From NCBI RefSeq assembly GCF_022008365.1, contig NZ_JAIRBA010000006.1, positions 1 through 64,000 of the forward strand: DNA of 64,000 nucleotides, in the 5' to 3' direction. The notes under the pieces were generated by a model, which made no database searches, was not told where the DNA came from, and saw only the letters and a program-made list of their open reading frames with translations. Position numbers and translations under genes: made by a program. Positions 1 through 8,140 of the stretch are shown here, in pieces. Within the stretch, counting starts at the first letter, position 1; the number at the start of each line of letters is the position of its first letter. Origin of the DNA: Aequorivita vitellina. Its GTDB lineage: Bacteria > Bacteroidota > Bacteroidia > Flavobacteriales > Flavobacteriaceae.

Positions 1-108
1 AGCTTCCGTTTTTATGTGAAGGGGGTCAGCATCCGCCAGAATGGCAAGCTGAAATTGATAGCCAGTAAAGGGGTCAGCTTAGTCCAGTCTATCCATCGTG
101 AAGCGTGA
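1..108 (+). CDS. C-terminal fragment of an unidentified protein, cut by the window edge
   Basis: Frame 1 is open from the first base to a TGA at 106-108, giving 35 codons. The codon content is more GC-rich than the following intergenic DNA. It ends in the residues VSLVQSIHREA. I do not recognise the family. A terminator-like hairpin follows directly, as expected for the end of a gene. Because the island continues to the left, a mobilisation or transposition protein is possible but nothing in the sequence proves it. Confidence 0.3.
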   Translation, partial: SFRFYVKGVSIRQNGKLKLIASKGVSLVQSIHREA

Positions 109-129
109 GACGGTTTACATACCTCTAAA

Positions 130-153
130 TCTCCCTTCAAAGGGAGACTTTTT
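130..153 (+). terminator. Rho-independent terminator-like hairpin
   Basis: An 8-bp perfect stem (TCTCCCTT/AAGGGAGA) with a 2-nt loop is followed by a T-rich run. It lies 20 bp after the stop of the truncated gene at the window start. Confidence 0.45.
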
Positions 154-315
154 AATCCTTCTTGAATTCACCATCCTTATTATTCATAAACAAAATCTTT
201 TTGGTTACAAATTAGTTGCGAAGCTTCTTGGTGGAAGAAACAGTTGCCTTGAAAGAAAGTTGAAGGAAGAAAAAGCGACCAAGCCCAATACAAAAGGGCG
301 CGGAACTCAACTTAA

Positions 316-419
316 CGGATTGGGGTACTGGTATACCTTGGAACGATAAGAGAGCCCACGCCCGGGTCGTGAGCAATCTGCCTATCCTCTCGTTCCTAAA
401 ATTACCAGTTTTCAATCCG
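316..419. other. Long imperfect hairpin (structured RNA or ssDNA element)
   Basis: Four nested, collinear helices can be drawn by eye. CGGATTG 316-322 pairs with CAATCCG 413-419. ACTGGTA 327-333 pairs with TACCAGT 403-409. GGAACGA 340-346 pairs with TCGTTCC 390-396. GCCCACG 354-360 pairs with CGTGAGC 368-374 with one mismatch. The helices are separated by small, roughly symmetric internal loops. No convincing ORF covers it. It could be a non-coding RNA, a folded recombination site or the end of a mobile element. No reverse transcriptase is adjacent, so a retron RNA is not supported. Confidence 0.5.
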
Positions 420-473
420 AGAATCAAAGCGAAAGCTTCTAATGTTTTGCTCTTAGAAGAGTCGCAAATTTAG

Positions 474-511
474 TTTGCAATTAAAATCTAACAAAGATTT
501 TTAGTTGCAAA
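474..511. other. AT-rich inverted repeat upstream of the HTH gene
   Basis: TTTGCAA at 474-480 pairs with TTGCAAA at 505-511, and the stem continues inward through TAAAATCT and AGATTTTTA with small irregularities. It lies between the long hairpin and the HTH gene and could be a terminator-like structure or an operator. Confidence 0.35.
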
Positions 512-529
512 ATTCAAATATAAACAAAA

Positions 530-568
530 GTAAACATATTTACACATAAATGTTCACTTTTTTACACA
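530..568 (+). promoter_or_regulatory. Candidate operator/promoter region of the HTH gene
   Basis: GTAAACATATTTAC at 530-543 is a near-palindrome (12 of 14 positions). A related arm, TGTTCACTTTTTTACACA, follows at 551-568, and both units end in TTTACACA. The position just upstream of a small HTH gene suggests autoregulation. This is inference from position and symmetry only. Confidence 0.3.
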
Positions 569-591
569 AATCATTTTAGAAATTTACATAC

Positions 592-930
592 ATGAGCAAG
601 AAAAGTGTACATAGAGGGGATATTTTAAAAAATGCTATTAAAAATAGTGGAATTGCCGTTAAAGTGGCAGCCAATAAAGCTGGTTATTCAAGATCTTCTT
701 ATTATAAGCATATTGAACAGGCAAATCTATCTCTTCATATACTAATTCAATATGGAAAAAATTTAGAAATTGATTTTTCGAAAGATATTCCTGGAATTAA
801 TAGTATTGATTATACCGAAGCAGGAAGACCCACCACCCTTAAAGAGGCTCTTAAACAAATTGATGTACTAAAAGAAAAATATTACTTATTACTAGAGAAA
901 TATAATAAACTTTTAGAAATAAAGAATTAA
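592..930 (+). CDS. Small helix-turn-helix DNA-binding protein with C-terminal coiled coil
   Basis: The product has 112 residues. The N-terminal half (about 5-50) reads as a short HTH: KVAANKAGYSRSSYYKHIE has the spacing of a recognition-helix region. The C-terminal third is a charged, leucine-rich helix (KEALKQIDVLKEKYYLLLEKYNKLLEI) suited to dimerisation. It is probably a transcriptional regulator of the accessory region, and the symmetric sequences at 530-568 are candidate binding sites. It runs convergently towards the ATPase gene, so it is not in that operon. I cannot assign a named family beyond HTH. Confidence 0.6.
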   Translation: MSKKSVHRGDILKNAIKNSGIAVKVAANKAGYSRSSYYKHIEQANLSLHILIQYGKNLEIDFSKDIPGINSIDYTEAGRPTTLKEALKQIDVLKEKYYLLLEKYNKLLEIKN

Positions 931-1160
931 AGATTTAAGTTATAACCTGTTTCTGTCGGGGCTACGTTATACAAATCTTTATATAAAAAAGCTAACACCA
1001 ATAATACAAAAACCCAGAGAAAGAAAACTATAATGCAACACCCCATTTAAATACCGAGGGATTGAATGAATTTATGGTAACTGTTTACTTGCAGAATGAA
1101 TAAGCTGTTTAATTTAATTGCTTTTGATAAAAGGGCTGGGGATAAGAAGAAGTAATATAT

Positions 1161-4100
1161 TTACTTATCCGTCCTTGTTAATTCGAATCTCTTAAAATCT
1201 GAATTTAGAAAATCAAATTTTTTCTCAAATAGGTTTGCTATTTTGTTACTGGCTGTGGCAAATATTATTTGTCGGGATTCATTAATTACTATACTTCTTA
1301 GGTAATCTAGAAATGACAGAATATTTAAATCGTCGGTATATGTAACGGGGTCATCAAAAATAATAACATTGGGTCCCTTAGCAAGCTTTTTGTTTAAAGC
1401 TAAAAATATTGAAAGTGCAAGTGCACTTCTTTGGCCTGTACTAATCTGAGATATTGGCACTTCTGTATCAGTACCTTTTTTATAAAGTACTATTTTATTT
1501 GAACCAAACGATAGCCTAGAGAATTCCTTTGGAGAGTGAATGCTTGTAAATATTTCGCTTATTTCATTCTCATTTTTCTTAAAGAAACTACCAAGAACTT
1601 TTTCTTCACTATCCTCAACAAGAATTTCATTCAGGATTTTTAAAGCTGATTTTGCCCTTTCCTTTTTAGGTAGCAAATTTTCAATTTTCACTTCAGCTTC
1701 TTTAATTAGTTTATTTGCAAGGTTTAACTGTTCAAACTTAACTTTTTGTTCTTTAAAGCTTTCAAAAGTTTTATTCAAGCGTTCTAAGCTATGTCTTATC
1801 TCAATAATAAAATCTTCAAAAGAAAAATCTATATAGGTCTTAAGTTTTGAAAAGTAGTCACAATAAGATTGATATTCTCTTATTTCAAAATCAATTTCTT
1901 CAATATATCTCTCACTATTATATTTATCATTCAATAATTCTTGGGTTTGACCTTCAAGCTTAGCTAATTGTTCTTTTTCTATTTCGATTTTCTTCCTATC
2001 ATTATCAATATTTTTCTCTATTTCATTTTTTAAAGTTTCATAGCCTGACTTGTTTTCTGCTTTAAATATTAAGTCACTATACTTGGATGTTATACTATCT
2101 TTAAGCCTTAGAAAATCATCTAAATCATAACCTCCTAACTTTAGGTCTAAAGATAGGCTCTTTAGTTCATCCAATTTAGTTTTTGACTCATCAAGTTGAG
2201 ATGATTCATTATTCAACAGGATTTTTATTTCTGATAATTTAGTCTCCAACTCATCTTCGATATAATAACTTTTGAGCAGTTCTTCGTAGTCTTTTAATTG
2301 ATTTAGCTTGCGAGTTATTTTAGATATCTCATCTTCAAGTTGACTTATATTTTTATTGAATATTTCAATACTTTTTGCACTTTCTTTATCTTCGTATTTT
2401 GTTTGCACCTTAGCCTTGAGTTCTTCTTTAGTATGTGGTGTTTCACATAGAGGACAAGCATCTATTTCTTCTTTAGCTTCAACATATTCTCGTCCATAGT
2501 ATTTAATATCTACCATTAGAGATTTTATTTTGTCTAAAGCATTCTTTAAAACCTTAAGTTGTTTTCGACTTCGCTCTAATTCTGCATTCTTTGAAATTAA
2601 AATTTCATTCTGACTTTTACGTAACTCTTTTATAGTAAAATAGCTAGAGTTAATATCAGTAATTTCAAGTGCTGCAATCTCAGCTAAAAATTTTTCTGTT
2701 TTGGTAAGTGTCCTTTCTAATGTTTTTATTTCTTCATCTATTGTCTCAATTCTAAAAGATTTGGCATCACTAAAATAGTGAAGAGCATTATTGATGAGTT
2801 TTAAATCACCTTCCTTGTCAATAATACTATTCTGGTGAACTTTTATTTTATCATTAAATCCTTTTTTTTTAATTGCTTGATTCTGCAATTCATATTTAAG
2901 AGTCTCAAGATTAGATAGTTTTTTTAAAGCATCAGATTCTTTGACTACCTTTGAGTGTACAATAGAGCTAAGAAGAGAATAAGCGGTACTGTAATCTTCC
3001 TCGAATTTCTTTGTTTCATCATCTAAAGTTTTAGGAAGAAATCCAGACCATTTTAAATCTTTGGCTTCGGTTAAATATTTTTGAAATATTGCATCTGGAT
3101 CAGAAATTTTTTTAAGCCTTTCCTTTTGTTTATTCGCTTCATCCTTGAGTTCTTCCTCACGCAAAATATTGTTATTGAACTTATCTAGCTCTTTTGAAAT
3201 TCTATCTCTAAAACCAATAATCCTATCTCTTATTGCTCCGAATTCTGTACCTAATGCAATGGCCGTAAGATATGAAGTTAGCTCATTACTACTAGCATTA
3301 TTAGAAAGATGATAAGCGCTATCACTATTATAAAAATTGTATCTATTGAAACTGTGATGTAAGGTATTGAATCTTTGTTTAGTATAGGAAGTATTATACC
3401 AATAGTAATTTCTAGCCTTAAATTTTGGGATAGAATTGACATAGGAATCGGGCTGTTCATCTAAATTTACACCGTACTTCGCCTTTATAGCTCCTGGTGG
3501 AGGGAAATTATTCTCATTTCTAACGTTATTTCCGGTTATCACCAATTCAATTGCTTCCATTAAGGATGTCTTTCCGACACCATTAGGACCAGTAATCAAA
3601 TTCACTTTGCCAAAATCAAAATTTCGTTTTTCAGGAAAATCTCGATAATCATCATTTAAACCTAATGATAATACTTCATCCAAAATAAAATCTTGCGTCT
3701 CGTCCGGTTTGGAATCTATTGGCTGTAGCTCTTCTACTTTCTTAGATTTATTATCCAGATAACGAGGTACAGCATCAGTATAATTTTCATTACTGAATAC
3801 TTCCTGTAAATCAGCTTCTATTAATTGAGCTTTCCATTTTTCAACTACATTTTCTTCAGCAACAGAAGTTGCCTTTTCGTAATTTAGATAATCCTTTAAT
3901 TCATTTAATGTAAATACAAATTTTCTAGCATAAGTTTCATCTTTTTCTATATCCCTTTTTATTTCAATAGGCAGCTTATCTCTAAGAAAAATTAGATAAT
4001 AATTCCATTGAAGATTTCCTTCTGAATTAAAATAGTCTTTTGACAAATATTTCTCTTGAAAATCATTCAGATTAATATCTTGGTTTTCGTAATCAATATC

Positions 4101-4226
4101 AAAGACATATTTTGCAATCATATTATCTTTATATCTCTGACTTAGATATAACTGCATTCCATTTTCACTATTGCTTGTTATAGTGAAATCTGATGGAAGT
4201 ATTTCTTGAATGTTTTCTGTTGTCAT
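1161..4226 (-). CDS. SMC/Rad50-like coiled-coil ATPase, candidate defence sensor/motor
   Basis: The product has 1021 residues. A large N-terminal region of about 180 residues comes before the nucleotide-binding domain. Walker A is GPNGVGKT at 213-220. Long heptad-like helices follow, interrupted near residue 590 by a CPLC motif like the Rad50 zinc hook. The distal head carries the ABC signature-like ISTGQRSALALS (about 930) and a Walker B ending in FDDP (about 958). These are the marks of an SMC/Rad50/RecF-type ATPase. The gene starts inside the last codons of the nitrilase-like gene (4-nt ATGA overlap), so the two are translationally coupled and probably act together. Related coiled-coil ATPases occur in Lamassu, ABC-3C-type and PARIS-like anti-phage systems. 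I infer a similar role but cannot name the system. Confidence 0.8.
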   Translation of the reverse strand: MTTENIQEILPSDFTITSNSENGMQLYLSQRYKDNMIAKYVFDIDYENQDINLNDFQEKYLSKDYFNSEGNLQWNYYLIFLRDKLPIEIKRDIEKDETYARKFVFTLNELKDYLNYEKATSVAEENVVEKWKAQLIEADLQEVFSNENYTDAVPRYLDNKSKKVEELQPIDSKPDETQDFILDEVLSLGLNDDYRDFPEKRNFDFGKVNLITGPNGVGKTSLMEAIELVITGNNVRNENNFPPPGAIKAKYGVNLDEQPDSYVNSIPKFKARNYYWYNTSYTKQRFNTLHHSFNRYNFYNSDSAYHLSNNASSNELTSYLTAIALGTEFGAIRDRIIGFRDRISKELDKFNNNILREEELKDEANKQKERLKKISDPDAIFQKYLTEAKDLKWSGFLPKTLDDETKKFEEDYSTAYSLLSSIVHSKVVKESDALKKLSNLETLKYELQNQAIKKKGFNDKIKVHQNSIIDKEGDLKLINNALHYFSDAKSFRIETIDEEIKTLERTLTKTEKFLAEIAALEITDINSSYFTIKELRKSQNEILISKNAELERSRKQLKVLKNALDKIKSLMVDIKYYGREYVEAKEEIDACPLCETPHTKEELKAKVQTKYEDKESAKSIEIFNKNISQLEDEISKITRKLNQLKDYEELLKSYYIEDELETKLSEIKILLNNESSQLDESKTKLDELKSLSLDLKLGGYDLDDFLRLKDSITSKYSDLIFKAENKSGYETLKNEIEKNIDNDRKKIEIEKEQLAKLEGQTQELLNDKYNSERYIEEIDFEIREYQSYCDYFSKLKTYIDFSFEDFIIEIRHSLERLNKTFESFKEQKVKFEQLNLANKLIKEAEVKIENLLPKKERAKSALKILNEILVEDSEEKVLGSFFKKNENEISEIFTSIHSPKEFSRLSFGSNKIVLYKKGTDTEVPISQISTGQRSALALSIFLALNKKLAKGPNVIIFDDPVTYTDDLNILSFLDYLRSIVINESRQIIFATASNKIANLFEKKFDFLNSDFKRFELTRTDK

Positions 4227-5983
4227 TCTTTAGTTATTGATGTAAGGTTGGTCTTTTCTGCTGATGTATATTTTGGAACATCAGTAGCTTCATTAGCATA
4301 GTTATTTGCAATCATATTTGGTTTATACCATACTACAATTCTCTTATTGCCTAAATCCTCTGCAGGAAACAATTTTGTGAGGTTATGCAAAATTTGTTGC
4401 GCATCAGCTTTTGATTTATGGCCTATAAATGCAACAGTTGCAATTTGATTATCATTACTAACCAAATTATATTTATAATTCATCCCATTTTTGTTTAAGA
4501 ACATAACTTCTGTACAATTATTCTTAAAAGATGCTATGATGTCAGGAAATAAATCTGGCCTTTTCAATACATTAAGATTTAGATCTTCAACTTTTCCAAT
4601 TTGTGAAGTACGATAATCTTTACCCTCTACGTCAAAAGTTACTGTATATCTTTTTATAGACTCGCTGTCCTCTAATAGAAAACTTTTGAGCCTATTCACT
4701 GTATGCCAATTTGAACCAGGTTTAAGCTTTGAAAGTTCACCAGTTGTTAGCGCAATTAAGCGTTCTTTATCTAAAATATTTACATCTTCACTTTTCAAAT
4801 TGGAACTTTGTATTTGTATACTATCTATAAAATCCTGAAAACCATCACTGGTATTAGATGATGGCACAAAAGTTTCCAATTCTTGATCATAAGTGTAAAT
4901 TTCCTCTAACTCTGGCCCTCTTCTTCGATTAGCTGGCAATGGTGTCAGTCCTACCGATGGTTTACGTAGTCTCAAATAAAAGAATTCAACCTCTGGAGTA
5001 AAATAAAAATTGTGCCTACTTGGTTTCGTATATACGTAATAAAGGCCTTTCTTATGATTATCATCAATTCGTTTTTCCTCTATATAACTATCATTAACAA
5101 TATGCTCAGTGGTAATTGAAATATTTGATTTACAATATTGTGTGAAAAAATTTGGAAAGCCAGACGCACTACCTTCAGAGCTCCAGTTTAAAGAAATCAC
5201 GTCTTTATTGGATCGCTCCAAAATGTTACGTCTAAAATTTCGGAATACACTGTGGCTTGGTTGCGGATTCATTTGTATACTAAGAATTATAAATGGTCTT
5301 GTATCCCAAAACCCTGCTGCATTCGGAAAAATTTCTGCACCATTAAAAACCATTGCATCTGAACAAATTACAGTTGCTAGATTTATAGAATCCTCAGAAT
5401 TACGAAGTATATATAAATGTTCTCCTGGAATCATTTTTTGTTGTTCCAAATTATCATTCCAAACACCCATATGTTGAGTTTTAAACTGAATTAAAACTAT
5501 CAATCTTTCTTGTCCATCTGAATTATTGGCTTTGAAAATATAAACGCAAGGGTCTAACAAGACACCACCTGGCGCATTATCAATATCGTCATTATATATT
5601 ACCTCTATATTATTAATGCCATTATAGTTTTCCTGAAATCCAGCAACTTCTGCTGGTGTTATAGATTCACATCCTAGAACCCATAATTTATTTGTACTAG
5701 GAAGTCTATTGGCGTCATCTAAAATATGCCTAACACTAGCCCAAGGGCAGGAATATTCAGGGGTTATAACCAAAGAGGAATTATTAGCTTTTGCTATGGA
5801 TAAAAAGCTATTGAATTTTACGCTTTCAACTTGACTATCTTGATTACCAAAAAAATTATCATCGAAATGAAATATGCCCTTATTCTGTAACATTGAAATA
5901 CTATACAAATTAGTATCACGCCTTAATATTTCTAAATCAATAGAGTAGTGTTCAAGTATTTGGTCAATAAACGTGTAAATCAT
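4223..5983 (-). CDS. Nitrilase-fold (carbon-nitrogen hydrolase-like) protein, partner of the ATPase
   Basis: The product has 586 residues and is the first gene of the two-gene operon. The N-terminal half shows the order and surroundings of the nitrilase Glu-Lys-Cys triad: E76 in VITPEYSCP, K168 in VLIQFKTQH and C207 in ATVICSDAM. The pattern of hydrophobic strands ahead of each residue fits the fold. The remaining 300 or so residues have no domain I recognise and may contact the ATPase. Nitrilase domains are known in defence proteins, for example fused to reverse transcriptase in DRT type 1. A nitrilase paired with an SMC-like ATPase would be an effector-plus-sensor arrangement. The substrate is unknown and enzyme activity is inferred from the triad only. 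Confidence 0.65.
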   Translation of the reverse strand: MIYTFIDQILEHYSIDLEILRRDTNLYSISMLQNKGIFHFDDNFFGNQDSQVESVKFNSFLSIAKANNSSLVITPEYSCPWASVRHILDDANRLPSTNKLWVLGCESITPAEVAGFQENYNGINNIEVIYNDDIDNAPGGVLLDPCVYIFKANNSDGQERLIVLIQFKTQHMGVWNDNLEQQKMIPGEHLYILRNSEDSINLATVICSDAMVFNGAEIFPNAAGFWDTRPFIILSIQMNPQPSHSVFRNFRRNILERSNKDVISLNWSSEGSASGFPNFFTQYCKSNISITTEHIVNDSYIEEKRIDDNHKKGLYYVYTKPSRHNFYFTPEVEFFYLRLRKPSVGLTPLPANRRRGPELEEIYTYDQELETFVPSSNTSDGFQDFIDSIQIQSSNLKSEDVNILDKERLIALTTGELSKLKPGSNWHTVNRLKSFLLEDSESIKRYTVTFDVEGKDYRTSQIGKVEDLNLNVLKRPDLFPDIIASFKNNCTEVMFLNKNGMNYKYNLVSNDNQIATVAFIGHKSKADAQQILHNLTKLFPAEDLGNKRIVVWYKPNMIANNYANEATDVPKYTSAEKTNLTSITKE

Positions 5984-6136
5984 TAATTCTATAGCATTTC
6001 AAAATATATTAACTTTAGCAATACCATTCCTAATGTCTTTTCATTGAGAGAAGTCGGTCTAGTAAATAATAGGGAAACAAAACTGTATAAATAGGTATTT
6101 CAAATATAAAAAATTAACAAGTAAATCATTAATTTT

Positions 6137-6290
6137 TTATGAAATAACCCTTTCATTGGTTAAGAGTGCCAACATATCCATCGACTCTTCCTCTACCCAA
6201 GAGTCGTTTTTGATTATGTCATTAATAGTTATTTGTTGAGGTTCGGACAAATCATCTCTGTTAAGCCCAGAAAAATCTTTTTTACGCCAC
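6137..6290 (-). pseudogene. Possible truncated gene remnant
   Basis: Read on the minus strand, about 48 sense codons with protein-like composition (for example RDDLSEPQQI and NDSWVEEES) run to a TAA at 6137-6139. Two adjacent in-frame TAG codons stand just upstream and there is no usable start. It is probably the tail of a deleted gene. Part of it also forms a CGACTCTT/AAGAGTCG hairpin followed by five T on the plus strand (6181-6210), which may be fortuitous or a terminator. The protein family is unknown. Confidence 0.25.
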
Positions 6291-6319
6291 TACTATTTTG
6301 ATGGGTCGAATCAACGGGT

Positions 6320-6360
6320 AAATCACCGTCTCCTGAAACACGCGTACACCGTGGTGATTT
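6320..6360. repeat. Inverted repeat AAATCACC ... GGTGATTT
   Basis: Eight-base arms at 6320-6327 and 6353-6360 enclose a 25-nt loop that contains ACGCGT. The segment 6280-6400 is also open on the minus strand, so it could be either a structured dispersed element or the end of a lost gene. Confidence 0.35.
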
Positions 6361-6456
6361 TGGCTTAGATTGGAGATGAAGCGATTTTCGGTTGACAATT
6401 GTAATTAGATAATTGGATTTTGCCTAAAGCTTATAGCTTATTTATGTTGCAAATTT

Positions 6457-6477
6457 TTTATATTTGGTATTCTCCCC
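6457..6477 (+). promoter_or_regulatory. Island repeat copy 1 with TATATTTG promoter box
   Basis: The 21-base core is identical in this copy and those at 15625 and 16437. It contains TATATTTG (6459-6466), a match to the Bacteroidota -7 consensus TAnnTTTG, followed by GTATTCTCCCC. It lies about 200 bp upstream of the next gene. A later GGTTTTCCGTAAT (6529-6541) is shared with copy 2. Confidence 0.55.
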
Positions 6478-6659
6478 TTTGCCCTCCGTAGCTTTATGTG
6501 TAGGAGGGATGAAAATGTACGCTGTTACGGTTTTCCGTAATAGAGATATTTATGCTTTATTTATATTTGAATTTATAATAATCTTGTTGCTCACTTGTGC
6601 TAATATGCCTACTAGGCATGTTGTTTATAGAGATGTTGGAACAAGCTGAATAAAAACAA

Positions 6660-7379
6660 ATGACAGAACAACAAGAATCATTTTTAAGTAATACAACAGC
6701 AATTATTTCCTTAATAATTGGAGGATTGGGATTTATATCTGCGATTGGAACTTTAATATTTACAACAAGAAATAATAATCGGAATTACAAATTACAAGAC
6801 GATAAAAATGAACGAGAAAAATCAAAAGCTTATAATCGAGTTTTAGGTAATTTTTTGAAAGTTTACCATTCTTATATCAAGCACAAACATTTGCTTAACG
6901 AAAATGGAATTGAAAATATTCCTGATTCCGCACTTGAACAGATTATTGAGAAAATTGATAACTTCGAACACGAAATAAAAAAATTCAGAATTGTAATAGA
7001 TAATGAATCAGAAATAATCCCTGAATTGACAATTCAATTACACGAAATAATGGATTTGTTAGGTCGATTTGAGATAATGTCCGAACAGTTTAAAAATAAT
7101 GCCCTCGATTTAAATTTACAAAAGAATAAGTTAGTTCTTAAAAGAGCTTTTGTTTTTTCAATTAAGGATTTATTAGACGATTATTTTGAGGACTTAATAA
7201 ATGATCTCTCAAAAAAAGCCGAAATTTCCAACGAATTTAAAGACCATCTTGCGGAATTTAATTCCGACGAAACAATTGGAAGGAATATAAAATTACAACA
7301 AAAACTAACGGAGAGAATGTTAGTTTCTTTATCAAAACAATTAGGTAGAGAAGTAACAATTAAAGAACTATTTAACTGA
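6660..7379 (+). CDS. Membrane-anchored coiled-coil protein of unknown function
   Basis: The product has 239 residues. A single hydrophobic segment spans about residues 12-34. It is followed by a basic stretch and a long charged helical region with no enzymatic motif I can see. This suggests an inner-membrane anchor with a cytoplasmic coiled-coil domain. The gene stands alone between a promoter repeat (6457) and an intergenic region that carries another, degraded repeat copy (7514). TGTTGG lies 21 bp before its start and TGGCCAACA 10 bp after its stop, an inverted pair seen around other genes of this island. An accessory or defence role is inferred from context only. Confidence 0.6.
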   Translation: MTEQQESFLSNTTAIISLIIGGLGFISAIGTLIFTTRNNNRNYKLQDDKNEREKSKAYNRVLGNFLKVYHSYIKHKHLLNENGIENIPDSALEQIIEKIDNFEHEIKKFRIVIDNESEIIPELTIQLHEIMDLLGRFEIMSEQFKNNALDLNLQKNKLVLKRAFVFSIKDLLDDYFEDLINDLSKKAEISNEFKDHLAEFNSDETIGRNIKLQQKLTERMLVSLSKQLGREVTIKELFN

Positions 7380-7753
7380 TAAAACCAGTGGCCAACAAAG
7401 ATTTGAGTTGATAAACAATTCTTTTAAGTTCAATTTAAACACAAATTTCTAAAAATTGGGCCCACACAACTTTTGCAATAGCAATGCCAGAGACATTTAA
7501 AACTGTTTAATTCCTTATATTTAAAATCCTCCCCCATTATATCTCTCGACTCACGATTTTAAAAAGAATTTATTAAAAAATATTTTCCCAATAGTATAAC
7601 CTAGCCACGCATGAACAGCATAATAATTAGGAAAATGTATTTTAATATGCAGAAAAAATTTCAATAACTAAGGAATCTTTAATTATAATACCAGTTATTG
7701 TATAAATATATATTATATAATATATATTTAGATTCATTTAAAAGCAATTAATT
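7380..7753. other. Intergenic region with degenerate island repeats
   Basis: No gene is visible in this 374-bp stretch. TGGCCAACA (7389-7397) and GGGCCCACACAAC (about 7458-7470) resemble the post-gene motifs found at 15488 and 16303. CTTATATTTAAAATCC (from about 7514), followed by CTCCCC, resembles the promoter repeat core. An AT-only palindromic stretch lies just before the start at 7754. Confidence 0.45.
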
Positions 7754-8140
7754 ATGGCACTTATAACTTCAGCTATGCTTAGTACATTAGCAATGTCCTT
7801 GGCGAGTAAAGGTCTTGAAAACCTTGCAGAAAATACAGGAAAATCGATATCCCAAGGAGCAATAGACTGGGCAAAATCTTTATTTTACAAAGATGGAGAA
7901 CCCAAAAAAGCTCTAAAGGAGCTTCAAGAAAATCCTTCAGATGAGAGGAAACTTGAAATAGTAAAATCTATTTTGGAAAATTCTATTGAAGCAAATTCTG
8001 CAAACTTAAATCATTTTAAAGAAATTATTTCAAGACTGCCCAAATCCGATATTAATATAGAGGGTAGTAAAAATGTAAATATGGGTAATGTTGATACTAA
8101 TGGCGGTGATTTTAGAATAGGGGATAATTATGGGGGGTAA
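7754..8140 (+). CDS. Short ORF with NTNGG-type motif, probable N-terminal module of the following gene
   Basis: The product has 128 residues. Residues 1-40 are hydrophobic and helical (LSTLAMSLASKGLENLAEN). A helical middle follows, then a Gly/Asn-rich tail, NVDTNGGDFRIGDNYGG. The next gene begins with a second version of the same motif (VNTNGGSFQVGD). Stop and start overlap by 11 nt within a run of six G (8132-8137), and removing one G would join the two frames exactly. Motifs of this kind precede solenoid or NTPase modules in many predicted conflict proteins. It is either a separately translated partner or the front half of an interrupted gene. Confidence 0.65.
   Translation: MALITSAMLSTLAMSLASKGLENLAENTGKSISQGAIDWAKSLFYKDGEPKKALKELQENPSDERKLEIVKSILENSIEANSANLNHFKEIISRLPKSDINIEGSKNVNMGNVDTNGGDFRIGDNYGG

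Larger units (their letters stand above)
5984..6659. other. Intergenic region with gene debris, hairpins and a repeat promoter
   Basis: No intact gene is visible. The left part contains an open minus-strand stretch that ends in a stop but has no start (6137-6290). The middle contains a second minus-strand stretch ending at 6282-6284 and a strong inverted repeat (6320-6360). The right part has the first copy of the island repeat (6457-6477), a CCCTCC/GGAGGG hairpin (6482-6508) and an ATGCCT/AGGCAT hairpin (6605-6619). The promoter of the nitrilase-ATPase operon should lie just above 5983. Confidence 0.5.

Noticed and set aside
98-427. Open frames on both strands over the long hairpin
   Set aside because: They overlap each other and the four-helix structure, have no protein-family look, and arise from the symmetric sequence.
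316-511. Retron msr/msd RNA
   Set aside because: No reverse transcriptase gene is nearby and no conserved branching guanosine context can be identified.
6464-6649. 61-residue open frame with a hydrophobic stretch
   Set aside because: It begins inside the promoter repeat core and runs across two hairpins. Composition and position suggest leader sequence.
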